Below are positions 26,806 to 36,334 of a stretch of DNA of 64,000 bases, in pieces. The position numbers and the translations under genes are program-made. The first letter of the stretch is position 1. Each line of letters opens with the position of its first letter. Source of the DNA: Oscillospiraceae bacterium (lineage in GTDB: Bacteria > Bacillota > Clostridia > Oscillospirales > Oscillospiraceae); the NCBI GenBank assembly GCA_018385135.1, contig JAHAWY010000013.1:1-64000 (forward strand). Reading direction: 5' to 3'. Below the pieces are notes generated by a model that saw nothing but the letters and a program-made list of their open reading frames with translations, was not told the origin of the DNA and ran no database searches.

Positions 26806-28080
26806 TTATGACTGGTATTCAAATTCAAGATTATAAATGCTTACCGTGTCGCCATCCTTGATACCCATTGCCTCCATGCGGTCAAAAAGCCCCGCTTCGC
26901 GCAGGACACGGTCAAAATACATACGCGACTCATAGTCGCTGAAGTTAACGCTCGCCACCAGCTTTTCAAGCCACGGACCTTCAACTATCCAACAGTCATC
27001 ATACTGTTCGATCTCCACAGCCTCGGAGGTATCGATAACAGGCTCCGGCGCAACATAGTCCGCCTCATAGTATATTACCGGGGGCAGATCCTGCAACTTT
27101 TCGGCGGCAGCTTGAACCAGCTCATGCGTACCCTGGTGTGTTGCGGCGGAGACCACGAACAGCTCATATCCAAACGCCTCAACATAGTCACGAAACTCCT
27201 CCAGCAACGTGCTGCCCTCGGGCAGCAGGTCGCATTTGTTGGCAACGACTATCTGCGGTCTTTCGGCAAGCTCGGGGCTGTATTCCGCAAGCTCCTTATT
27301 GATAGCTTCAAAATCCTCAATGGGGTCGCGTCCCTCACTGCCGGAAACATCAACAAGGTGGATAAGCAGTCGGCAGCGGTCAATATGACGCAAAAAGTCA
27401 TGTCCCAGACCTGCGCCCTCGCTTGCGCCCTCAATAATACCGGGGATATCCGCCATTACAAAGGAAACTCCCTCAGCCACATAAACAACACCCAGATTTG
27501 GAAACAGTGTTGTGAAGTGGTAATTTGCTATTTTCGGGTGCGCCTTGGAAACAACGGAAAGCAGCGTTGACTTTCCGACATTCGGGAAGCCCACCAAACC
27601 AACGTCTGCAAGGAGCTTAAGCTCCAAAATGACCTCTCGGTATTCTCCCTTCATGCCGGGCTTGGCAAAACGCGGCACTTGACGGGTCGGCGTGGCAAAA
27701 TGCTTGTTGCCCCAGCCCCCGCGACCACCCTTGGCAAGCACAAAGGGCTGACCGTCGGACATATCCTTAATGATGCCGCCTGTTTCCTTGTCTCTGATAA
27801 GAGTGCCGCGCGGAACGCGGATCGTAACGCTCTCGCCATCCTTGCCGCTGCATCGCTTGCCGGCACCGTTCATTCCGTTTCCGGCAACGTATTTTCTCTT
27901 GTAACGAAAATCCAGCAGCGTTGACATATTGTCATCCACGACAACTATGATGTCGCCGCCGCGACCGCCGTCTCCGCCATCAGGACCGCCGGCGGCAACG
28001 TATTTTTCCCTGTGAAAAGCAACCGCGCCGTCGCCGCCACGACCCGCCTGCACCGTGATACCGGCTTTATCAACAAACAT
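26806..28080 (-). CDS. obgE: GTPase Obg
   Basis: GGPDGGDGGRGGDI, GFPNVGKSTLLS; C-terminal OCT domain. Confidence 0.97.
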   Translation of the reverse strand: MFVDKAGITVQAGRGGDGAVAFHREKYVAAGGPDGGDGGRGGDIIVVVDDNMSTLLDFRYKRKYVAGNGMNGAGKRCSGKDGESVTIRVPRGTLIRDKETGGIIKDMSDGQPFVLAKGGRGGWGNKHFATPTRQVPRFAKPGMKGEYREVILELKLLADVGLVGFPNVGKSTLLSVVSKAHPKIANYHFTTLFPNLGVVYVAEGVSFVMADIPGIIEGASEGAGLGHDFLRHIDRCRLLIHLVDVSGSEGRDPIEDFEAINKELAEYSPELAERPQIVVANKCDLLPEGSTLLEEFRDYVEAFGYELFVVSAATHQGTHELVQAAAEKLQDLPPVIYYEADYVAPEPVIDTSEAVEIEQYDDCWIVEGPWLEKLVASVNFSDYESRMYFDRVLREAGLFDRMEAMGIKDGDTVSIYNLEFEYQS

Positions 28081-28171
28081 AATAATTCATCCTTTATGTG
28101 AAGCGGATGCAGCATCCGCCGTGTTTCCCAAGTTAATCGTTTCCCGCTGTTAGTATGCCCCTTCCGCGAGA

Positions 28172-28201
28172 AAATGGGCAGGCTAAAACGCCTGCCCATT
28201 A
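28172..28201 (-). terminator. Hairpin terminator/attenuator between rpmA and obg
   Basis: AATGGGCAGGC-GTTTTA-GCCTGCCCATTTTC on the minus strand. Confidence 0.7.
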
Positions 28202-28207
28202 AAAAGG

Positions 28208-28471
28208 TTACTGTGCAATTTCTTCGTAAACAGAGACCTTCTTGCGGTCCTTGCCCATACGCTCAAACCTTACTATTCCATCCTTGAGGGCGAAAAGTGT
28301 ATCATCACCGCCGCGACCTACGTTTGTGCCGGGGTGGATTTTGGTTCCGCGCTGTCTGACAAGGATGTTGCCGGCGAGAACAAACTGACCATCTGCTCTC
28401 TTGGGTCCAAGGCGCTTAGACTCGCTGTCGCGTCCGTTCTTGGTAGAACCCATTCCCTTTTTATGTGCCAT
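28208..28471 (-). CDS. rpmA: Ribosomal protein bL27
   Basis: [22 protein letters not shown]; in-frame TAA two codons upstream of the ATG. Confidence 0.97.
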   Translation of the reverse strand: MAHKKGMGSTKNGRDSESKRLGPKRADGQFVLAGNILVRQRGTKIHPGTNVGRGGDDTLFALKDGIVRFERMGKDRKKVSVYEEIAQ

Positions 28472-28508
28472 GCTTTACACCTCCAATGTGTCAAATGAAT
28501 AGCGGAAC

Positions 28509-28823
28509 TTATGCGTTGATCGCACCGATCTGAACCTGAGTATAGGGCTGTCTGTGACCCTTGGTAAGACGATAGCCCTTTTTCGGCTTCATCTTGTAAA
28601 CGCGGATTTTGGGACCCTTGCCGTTTTTTACAACGCTTGCTGCAACTGTTGCACCCTCAAGCAGCGGGGAACCGAACTTGCTGCCATTCTCGTCGATAAC
28701 TGCAAGAACGCGGTCAAAGGTAACAGCATCGCCGCCCTCGACATTCAGCTTCTCGATGAAGATGACGTCGCCCTCGGCAACACGATACTGCTTTCCGCCG
28801 GTTTCGATTATAGCGTGTTTCAC
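28509..28823 (-). CDS. rplU: Ribosomal protein bL21
   Basis: [26 protein letters not shown]. Confidence 0.97.
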   Translation of the reverse strand: MKHAIIETGGKQYRVAEGDVIFIEKLNVEGGDAVTFDRVLAVIDENGSKFGSPLLEGATVAASVVKNGKGPKIRVYKMKPKKGYRLTKGHRQPYTQVQIGAINA

Positions 28824-28994
28824 TTAAGTCTTTCTCCTCTCTCGAAGTCTCGCTTTTGAGGCGGGAGCAAAGCTCCTCTTTCCTTGCCCCTTCAATGCGG
28901 CCTTGTTAGTTTATCATGCAAAAACAGCAATGTCAAGCAAAAGTCACAATCTTTGAGCGTTTATTCCATAATAAGCTCCAAAAGCTTTGATCCG

Positions 28995-29759
28995 TCAGTC
29001 CATCCACATTACAAGCACCGCCGCTGCCTCACGAAGAAAGTAATTGACCCTCAAAATCGGAAGATTTGTGTGTCCCGCAACACCAACGGGCTTCGCGCCT
29101 AGCTTCGCGGCTATATATTTTGAGCGATAGAGGTGATATTCACTCGATACTATGGCGACCTTGCCATGAGGGTCGCCGCCATCCTCGGCGATTTTCTCAA
29201 GCGAATAGGCAATGTTTTCGCTGCTTGAGTGCGCCTGCTCCTCCATAATTATGCGTTCGGGAGAAATCCCCTGCTCACAAAGCCAGCGGCGCATACATTC
29301 CGCCTCCGAAATATCTTCGCCCTCACCCAAAGAGCCTGAGACAACTGCCTTGCTTTCGGGGTGCTCGTCAAGAAAGCTCTTCGCCGCCTCCAAACGGTTT
29401 AGCAGAGAAAGCGATGGCGTTTCGCCGTTTACCCCCGCACCCATAACAATCGCATAGGGCGCGTCGGTGCTTTCATCTGTTCTCGCGGAGATTATTATAG
29501 GTATCTCGATAGCCGCCAGTGCAAGCACGCCCAGCACCACGCAAGCGCTTAGTATCCTTTTGAGCGCCCTTGCGGTTTTCTCGTTTTTGCGTCGTAAAAC
29601 GTCAATAAGCCTATACAGCGCCGCAAGAAGCGCAATGCCGGCAAGCACCAGCGCTGTAGTTTTGTATCCTATAAGCGCAAACTCAAAGAAGGCAGCCGCA
29701 AAAAGCAGCACAGTCTCGGTTATTATAAAGCGCTTTTTTGCTTTTCTCTCGTCTTTCAT
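28995..29759 (-). CDS. YdcF/SanA-type DUF218 membrane protein
   Basis: YAIVMGAGVNGETPS, AVVSGSLGEGEDISEAECM, VAIVSSEYHLYRSKYIA. Confidence 0.85.
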   Translation of the reverse strand: MKDERKAKKRFIITETVLLFAAAFFEFALIGYKTTALVLAGIALLAALYRLIDVLRRKNEKTARALKRILSACVVLGVLALAAIEIPIIISARTDESTDAPYAIVMGAGVNGETPSLSLLNRLEAAKSFLDEHPESKAVVSGSLGEGEDISEAECMRRWLCEQGISPERIIMEEQAHSSSENIAYSLEKIAEDGGDPHGKVAIVSSEYHLYRSKYIAAKLGAKPVGVAGHTNLPILRVNYFLREAAAVLVMWMD

Positions 29760-31657
29760 TGAGCAAGCTCCTCGCTTAGTGTCTCCCACTTTTCGTAAAG
29801 CTCGTCAAGCCGGGCTTGAAGCTGCGCCTTTTGCTCGTCAAGCTCCATCAGCTTTTGATAGTCAGAGGAGTTTTCTTCGTATTGTATCTCCAGCTCCGAC
29901 ATCTCGCCTTCGAGCTTTTCGATGTCTCTCTCAATGCGTTTAAGCTGCTTTTCGCCGTTTGCCCCCTTGTTTTTCCGGTCCGCCCTGCGCGGCTCTTTCA
30001 CTTCGGGCTTTGCCGCTTCCTTTTGCTTTTCCGCCAAAGCAAGCTCAGTTCTGCGGCGTACATACTCGCGGTATTCGGAAAAGCTGCCGCGAAAGTCCGT
30101 GATCTGCCCGTCCTTCAGCTCCCAAATGCGCGTTGCGAACTTCTCAATAAAATAGCGGTCATGCGAAACGAACAGCAGCGCCTCGCCGTAGGCTTCCACC
30201 GCTTCCTCTATCCATTCACGGCTGTTAATGTCCAGGTGGTTTGTCGGCTCGTCAAGGATAAGGAAGTTGATCTCCTCTCGCATGAGCATACACAGCCTAA
30301 GCCTGCTCTGCTCGCCGCCGGAGAGCGCCGAAACAGGCTTAAAAACATCCTCCCCCGAAAAGCGAAAGCTACCGAGACGGTTTCGCGCCGTCTGCGGCGT
30401 GCATTTTTCTGCATAGAGCATCGTGTCCAGCAGACTGCGGCGCGGGTCGTCGAATTTGATTATCTGCGGCAAATATGCCGTTTTTACCGCAGGTCCACAG
30501 CGGAGCATACCCTTATCGGGTATTTCTTCGCCCATTATCATTTTGATTAGTGTCGATTTGCCGCTGCCGTTATCGCCGATAAGGGCAATGCGCTCGCCGC
30601 CCTCAATAATTAGCTCAAGGTCGGAAAACAGGGTCCTGTCCCCAAAGGCTTTGCTAACGCCGTCTATTAACAGCACCTCGTCGCCCGAAAACTCACGGCT
30701 TGCAAATTTCATTTTCATCGCGCGCTCCTGCTTGGGGCGCTCTGTTTTTGCCAGACGCTCCATGCGCTTTTCCATTGAAAATGCGCGCTTATGCAACGCG
30801 TCGTTGCCCATAAACGCCCACAGGTGCAGACGATCCGCCGCTTCGGAAAGCTGCTTGAGCTTTGCCTGCTCCTTTTCGTAGCGTTTAAGCTGTTCTTCAA
30901 AGCGACGCTGCTTTTCTTCAACATAGAAGCTGTAATTTCCGCTGTAAAACTCTGCCTTGCCGTCAACTATCTCGACCGTTCTCGAAACAACGCGGTCAAG
31001 AAAATAGCGGTCATGCGAGATGGCAAGCACCGTGCCGCGGAATTTTCTCAAATACTCCTCAAGCCACTCGGTCGCGCGCAGGTCCAAGTGGTTTGTCGGC
31101 TCGTCAAGCAGGAGAATATCAGTATCCTCCAAAATCAGTCGCGCAAGGTTCACGCGCGTCTTTTCTCCGCCCGAAAGCTTTGAAAACATCTGCGCGCGCA
31201 TATTCTCGTCAATGGCAAGACCGTTAGCGACGCGGTTTCGCTCAATATCGGCATTGTAGCCGCCCAGACGCTCAAAATCCATTGCCGCCTTGTCATATTC
31301 GGCAAGCAGCTCATCGGACGCGCCACTGCTCATCTGCTCTGTAAGCTCACGCATTCTTCTCTCAAGCTCAAAAATGCGGTGATGTGCGGTTTTTAATACG
31401 TCCTCAACCGTGTATTCCTCGGGATATACGGGTATTTGCGAAATGAGCCCCATGCGCTTACCGGGGGCGATAACTATCTGACCCTCGTCGGCGCGCACTT
31501 CACCTGTCATAATACGGAAAAGTGTTGTTTTGCCCGCGCCGTTGCTGCCCAAAATGCCCACGCGCTCTCCCATATCAACATCAAAGGTAAGCCCGTTTAA
31601 AATGTTTTTGTCCTGCTCAAAGGACTTTACAATTTTCTGAATGGAAATATCTTTCAT
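29756..31657 (-). CDS. ABC-F family ATP-binding protein
   Basis: Two Walker A / LSGGE / DEPTNHLD sets, C-terminal coiled coil. Confidence 0.93.
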   Translation of the reverse strand: MKDISIQKIVKSFEQDKNILNGLTFDVDMGERVGILGSNGAGKTTLFRIMTGEVRADEGQIVIAPGKRMGLISQIPVYPEEYTVEDVLKTAHHRIFELERRMRELTEQMSSGASDELLAEYDKAAMDFERLGGYNADIERNRVANGLAIDENMRAQMFSKLSGGEKTRVNLARLILEDTDILLLDEPTNHLDLRATEWLEEYLRKFRGTVLAISHDRYFLDRVVSRTVEIVDGKAEFYSGNYSFYVEEKQRRFEEQLKRYEKEQAKLKQLSEAADRLHLWAFMGNDALHKRAFSMEKRMERLAKTERPKQERAMKMKFASREFSGDEVLLIDGVSKAFGDRTLFSDLELIIEGGERIALIGDNGSGKSTLIKMIMGEEIPDKGMLRCGPAVKTAYLPQIIKFDDPRRSLLDTMLYAEKCTPQTARNRLGSFRFSGEDVFKPVSALSGGEQSRLRLCMLMREEINFLILDEPTNHLDINSREWIEEAVEAYGEALLFVSHDRYFIEKFATRIWELKDGQITDFRGSFSEYREYVRRRTELALAEKQKEAAKPEVKEPRRADRKNKGANGEKQLKRIERDIEKLEGEMSELEIQYEENSSDYQKLMELDEQKAQLQARLDELYEKWETLSEELAQ

Positions 31658-31687
31658 CTAATTCTCCGACAGGTCTTGCCGCCTGTT

Positions 31688-33004
31688 TTATTTGATAGCT
31701 GCCTGCAAAACGGTATTGGCAAGGGGCGCTGCATTGGCAAGCCCTCCCCCGCCGCGCTCAATAATAACCGTAAATGCCAAAGGGTGCTCGTCGTCATCAA
31801 TATAGCCTGCGAACCACGCGTGAGAGCTGCCGTCGCCAAGCTCCGCAGTACCCGACTTGGCGTGCATATCAAGCTCCGGGAAACGCCACGTTCCATAGCT
31901 GTAAGAAACGTTGTAGCTCATCATCTCGCCAATTTTTGCCGCCGTTGAATACTCGAGCAGCTTTGTTTCGTTTCCTTTTCTGTCCTTGATAAGCACCGGC
32001 TCTTTAACCGTGCCGCCCGCTGCGACCGCGGAAACATAGCGCAGCACGGCAATGGGCGCGACAAGGTCGTTATATTGTCCAATGCCCGACCAGCTAAGGT
32101 CGCTTGTGCCCGCCTCCGCCTTTTCAAAGCTGCCCGCCGCGGTTTCAATTCCGCTTATATCCAGGCTGTCCAAAAAGCCGAGCTGTTTTGCGTATTTTTC
32201 AAGCGTGTCCGCGCCCAGCTCCTGCGAAAGCTCGGAAAATGCGCAGTTGCAGGAATTGGCAAGCGCCTGCTCAATGGTCTGTGCTCCGTGAACCCCGGTG
32301 CAGTTTACGGTGTCTCCACCCACCCGCACGCTGCCTTGGCATTCAAAGCTGCGTGTGTAGATATCCGGAACATTTTCAATAGCCGCCGCCAGCGTAACAA
32401 GCTTAAATACCGAGCCCGGAGCATAGGTCGCGTTAAGCGCGCGGTTGAGGTAAACCCCCTCATAGGCGGGCTGCTCAAGTTCCGGCGGTGAATTGGGGTC
32501 GTAGGCGGGCGTGCTGACCATGCAAAGTATCTCTCCCGTTTCATAATTTGAAACGAGAACAGCGCCGCGCCGCCCCGCAAGGGCATTGAGTGCCGCTACA
32601 TTGAGCGCCGAGTCTATGGAAAGCCGCACGGTTCCTCCGCCGTCGGAGAGAGTCGCAACTCCGTCAAAAAAGTTATAATGTGCAAGCTCATCGTCAAAGG
32701 CGCTAAGCGCGCCTGTTCCGAAATTGCCCGCATAATCGCCAACGGCATGAAGGCAGGCAATGCGCACGGAGGCGTCGTCTGCATAGGCGAAAACGCCGTT
32801 GCCCGCTCTTGCCAGCACAACGCCGTTTCTGTCCGTGACCATTCCGGTATCCAAAACGCCATCTTTAAACACGCTCTGATTGGCGCGAAGCATAACCCAA
32901 TCATCGCCGTCGTTAAAAAGACGTACGGAATACAGCGCCAGCCCCAGTATCAGTGCCGCCGCAATTATAAGCGCAAAGCCGGCGCGTCTGCTGATTTTTT
33001 TCAT
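31688..33004 (-). CDS. Class B penicillin-binding protein (PbpA-like)
   Basis: APGSVFK (SxxK), NSCNC (SxN), AKSGTAE (KSGT). Confidence 0.92.
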   Translation of the reverse strand: MKKISRRAGFALIIAAALILGLALYSVRLFNDGDDWVMLRANQSVFKDGVLDTGMVTDRNGVVLARAGNGVFAYADDASVRIACLHAVGDYAGNFGTGALSAFDDELAHYNFFDGVATLSDGGGTVRLSIDSALNVAALNALAGRRGAVLVSNYETGEILCMVSTPAYDPNSPPELEQPAYEGVYLNRALNATYAPGSVFKLVTLAAAIENVPDIYTRSFECQGSVRVGGDTVNCTGVHGAQTIEQALANSCNCAFSELSQELGADTLEKYAKQLGFLDSLDISGIETAAGSFEKAEAGTSDLSWSGIGQYNDLVAPIAVLRYVSAVAAGGTVKEPVLIKDRKGNETKLLEYSTAAKIGEMMSYNVSYSYGTWRFPELDMHAKSGTAELGDGSSHAWFAGYIDDDEHPLAFTVIIERGGGGLANAAPLANTVLQAAIK

Positions 33005-34938
33005 CTGCCGCGCCTCCTTTTTTTGCTCTTTCCGTCAAGATAGTGTCTGTCGTCCTCAACGAAAGGTGACACTCCGGCGTCAAAGTCGGCATAATCGCCG
33101 TAATCATCGTAATCCCCGTATCCGCCGAATTCGGTCTGCTCGTCTGCGCCCATATAGCGCTCACGGCGGAGGGTAAACTCGTTGCGGTCACGCATTTTGC
33201 CGCCGTCGCGCGTGGTAAAACTCGCGTTTTTGCGAGTATCCGTCGCCTTGATAAATGCAAGCAGTGCCCAGCAGGATATAAGGCTTGACCCGCCGATGGA
33301 GACGAAGGGAAAGGTAACTCCCGTAAAGGGCAGCAAATCCAGCGAGCCAAATACATTCAGCCCAAGCTGCACCATCATCATAGAAACCGCCGCGCAGCCC
33401 GCGATAACATAAAACGACGAGCGCCCCTGCGCCGCGTTTTTAACTGTAAACAGCGCAAGAACTATAATTGCGGCAACCGCAAGAACGGCAACTAAAAAGC
33501 CCATTTCCTCGCTGACGATGGCAAAAACCAGATCCGTATCCGCCGCAATAATGGTTTGCAGCCAGCCCTTGCCCGCGCCTACGCCGAAAAGCCCGCCCGA
33601 GGCAGCGGCGGAAAGAGCGCGCGTTTGCTGATAGCCCGCGCCGTTGACATCCTCCCAAACATGCCCCCATGCGGCAAAGCGCTGGGCAATATGCGGCTTT
33701 ACGCTGAGTGCAAGAAAGCCCGCAAGCCCCGCCCCGGTAACGGCAAGCAGAACTGTTCCGATGCTGCCGCTGCGCATAAAGGAGATAACAAGAAAGGTTG
33801 CGAAAAACACCAGCGCCGTGCCAAAATCGCCCATGAGCGCCAGCGCGCCGACGCAGATTGCGGAAAACATGATATACATAAGGAGGTTGCGCCCGCGATA
33901 GAGCCTGTCCATCGTTGCGGCACCCGCGTAAATATATGCTATCTTCACAAACTCCGAGGGCTGAAAGCTAATGCCGCCTATCGAGATCCAGTTTTTTGCG
34001 CCGAAGTATTCCGTTCCCAAAGCCAGATTTATCAGCAGCAGCAAAACCGCGGCTACGGCAGCGGGCTTGATTAGCTTTTTAACACGCTTTAGGTCGCGCA
34101 GCCACGAGCCGAGAGCGCAAAAAGCGGCAATGCCGGCAAGCAGAAGCACGACCTGCTTTAGCATATTGCGCGGCGTTGAGCTTGCGCAGACCGACATTCC
34201 GATTGTACACAGGAAGAAAGCGATTGCCTCCACCTCAAAGCCTGTGCGCCCCATGGCACGCATTACGATAAAATAGATCCACATAGCTGCAAAAAGCGCC
34301 AAAAACGCCAGTGTTATCGAACCCCGGTTTTCGGGCGCTGCGTAATAAAACTGCTGAAACCATGTGATAATCTGAAAAATCGCCACATAGCTGAACATAG
34401 CATACGGTGATATGGTTTTTCCCGGCGCTGTTCTTCGCTCGGCAATGATGGCACGCTCGGACTCGGTTAGATTAAAAAACCGCATATCCTTATTGCCGAC
34501 AGTGAGCACATCTCCGTCTTGAAGCGCCGCGCCCTCGTCGGGTATTACAACTCCGTTTATCCCCGCCGCAGCATCAGAGCCGAGGGCATAGACCCGCCAA
34601 CTCCCCATCTCGTCGCGGATAAGTACAAGGTGCGTTTTCAAAACGCGCGCACCCTGCACAACCACATCGCTCGATTTGGCGCTGCCGACGGTACATTCAA
34701 AGTGGCGCAAAGGCACACGCAGACCACCCGGCAGGTCAAGATACGCCCAAACCTCCGGCTCGTAGCTCTCAGCAAGCATGGAGCGCACGCAGCGGCTGAT
34801 GATAGCCAGCGCCGCTATGGGCAGCATATAGCGCGAAAAGTACGCCAGATAGCCCAAGAAAATGCCGAGAGCTCCGGTAAACTCCGGTTTCGCCAAATAG
34901 ACGCTCACGCTTTCGATAAAGCCCTCCACTCCCGACAC
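33001..34938 (-). CDS. FtsW/RodA-family glycosyltransferase with N-terminal FHA domain
   Basis: FHA-like ECTVGSAKSSDVVVQGARVLKTHLVLI...; SEDS ISIGGISFQPSEFVKIAYI, FPFVSIGGSSLISCW. Confidence 0.9.
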   Translation of the reverse strand: MSGVEGFIESVSVYLAKPEFTGALGIFLGYLAYFSRYMLPIAALAIISRCVRSMLAESYEPEVWAYLDLPGGLRVPLRHFECTVGSAKSSDVVVQGARVLKTHLVLIRDEMGSWRVYALGSDAAAGINGVVIPDEGAALQDGDVLTVGNKDMRFFNLTESERAIIAERRTAPGKTISPYAMFSYVAIFQIITWFQQFYYAAPENRGSITLAFLALFAAMWIYFIVMRAMGRTGFEVEAIAFFLCTIGMSVCASSTPRNMLKQVVLLLAGIAAFCALGSWLRDLKRVKKLIKPAAVAAVLLLLINLALGTEYFGAKNWISIGGISFQPSEFVKIAYIYAGAATMDRLYRGRNLLMYIMFSAICVGALALMGDFGTALVFFATFLVISFMRSGSIGTVLLAVTGAGLAGFLALSVKPHIAQRFAAWGHVWEDVNGAGYQQTRALSAAASGGLFGVGAGKGWLQTIIAADTDLVFAIVSEEMGFLVAVLAVAAIIVLALFTVKNAAQGRSSFYVIAGCAAVSMMMVQLGLNVFGSLDLLPFTGVTFPFVSIGGSSLISCWALLAFIKATDTRKNASFTTRDGGKMRDRNEFTLRRERYMGADEQTEFGGYGDYDDYGDYADFDAGVSPFVEDDRHYLDGKSKKRRRGR

Positions 34939-34949
34939 CTCCTAACATA

Positions 34950-34984
34950 ATAATGACCCTCGGAACAAGTCCGCGGGTCATTAT
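34950..34984 (-). promoter_or_regulatory. Hairpin with embedded extended -10-like sequence (copy B)
   Basis: ATAATGACCC-(inner CGGA-ACAAG-TCCG)-GGGTCATTAT; minus strand TGGTATAATGACCCGCGG. Confidence 0.55.
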
Positions 34985-35026
34985 ACCACCAACGCTGCGC
35001 GCCGTGATCTGCATACAAATCGTGCG

Positions 35027-35048
35027 TAATGACCGTACGCGGTCATTA
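35027..35048 (-). promoter_or_regulatory. Hairpin with embedded extended -10-like sequence (copy A)
   Basis: TAATGACCG-TACG-CGGTCATTA; minus strand TGCTATAATGACCGCG. Confidence 0.55.
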
Positions 35049-35084
35049 TAGCATATATATTATGGGTTTTAAACTCTTATTTCG

Positions 35085-36311
35085 TCATCCGAGAACGACG
35101 CGGTTATAATTCTTTTTGCCGCGCTTTAGCACCAGTCCCTCGCCTGAAAGCTCGCTTTCATCAAAGCTTTTTGCGATGTCCGTCACCTTTTCGCCGCCCG
35201 CTTCAACGCCGCCCTGCTGTACCGCGCGGCGAGCCTCGGATTTGGAGGGCACAAGACCGCTCTTGACAAGGAGGCTTAGAATGTCGATTTTGCCGTCTGA
35301 AAGCTCCTCGGCGGAAAGCCGTGTGGTCGGCATATTGGCGCTGTCTCCGCCGCCGGAGAACAGGGCGCGCGCCGTTGCCTGAGCCTTTTCCGCCTCCTCC
35401 CTGCTGTGGACAAGGCTGGTAAGCTCATATGCGAGGATCTCCTTGGCGGTGTTGAGCTGGCTGCCCTCCCATTTGTCCATCTCATCTATCTGCTCAAGCG
35501 GCAGGAAGGTCAGCATTCTCAGGCACTTGAGAACATCGGCGTCGCCGACATTGCGCCAATACTGATAGAAATCATAGGGCGAGGTCTTTTCGGGGTCGAG
35601 CCAAACCGCGCCGGATTGGGTTTTACCCATCTTCTTGCCCTCGGAATTTAGAAGCAGCGTTATGGTCATAGCGTGTGCGTCCTTGCCGAGCTTTTTGCGG
35701 ATAAGCTCTGTGCCGCCGAGCATATTGCTCCACTGGTCGTCGCCGCCAAACTGCATATTGCAGCCGTATTTCTGATAGAGAGCGTAAAAGTCGTAGCTCT
35801 GCATTATCATATAGTTGAATTCAAGGAAGCTCAAGCCCTTCTCCATGCGCTGCTTATAGCACTCCGCGCGCAGCATATTGTTAACCGAGAAGCACGCACC
35901 GACCTCTCGCAGTAATTCAACGTAATTTAGGTCGAGAAGCCAATCGGCATTGTTTACCATCAGCGCTTTATCATCAGAAAAATCAATAAACTTGCTCATC
36001 TGCTTTTTGAAGCATTCACAGTTATGCTCGATGGTTTCCTTGGTCATCATCTGACGCATATCGCTGCGTCCCGAGGGGTCGCCTATCATGCCCGTTCCGC
36101 CGCCGATAAGGGCGATGGGCTTGTTGCCCGCCATTTGCAGGCGCTTCATAAGGCACAGAGCCATGAAGTGACCAACGTGCAGTGAGTCCGCCGTGGGGTC
36201 AAAGCCGATGTAAAACACCGCTTTGCCCTCATTTACCATTTTGCTGATTTCTTCCTCGTTTGTGACCTGCGCAATAAGTCCGCGGGCCTTCAGTTCCTCA
36301 TAAACCGTCAT
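35085..36311 (-). CDS. tyrS: Tyrosyl-tRNA synthetase
   Basis: [29 protein letters not shown]-terminal S4 domain. Confidence 0.96.
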   Translation of the reverse strand: MTVYEELKARGLIAQVTNEEEISKMVNEGKAVFYIGFDPTADSLHVGHFMALCLMKRLQMAGNKPIALIGGGTGMIGDPSGRSDMRQMMTKETIEHNCECFKKQMSKFIDFSDDKALMVNNADWLLDLNYVELLREVGACFSVNNMLRAECYKQRMEKGLSFLEFNYMIMQSYDFYALYQKYGCNMQFGGDDQWSNMLGGTELIRKKLGKDAHAMTITLLLNSEGKKMGKTQSGAVWLDPEKTSPYDFYQYWRNVGDADVLKCLRMLTFLPLEQIDEMDKWEGSQLNTAKEILAYELTSLVHSREEAEKAQATARALFSGGGDSANMPTTRLSAEELSDGKIDILSLLVKSGLVPSKSEARRAVQQGGVEAGGEKVTDIAKSFDESELSGEGLVLKRGKKNYNRVVLG

Positions 36312-36334
36312 TTTTTATCCTCCCAAAATAGCCG

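Noticed and set aside
28824-28910. L21 autoregulatory leader RNA upstream of rplU
   Set aside because: Region is short and I could not identify a convincing conserved stem by eye; needs cmsearch.
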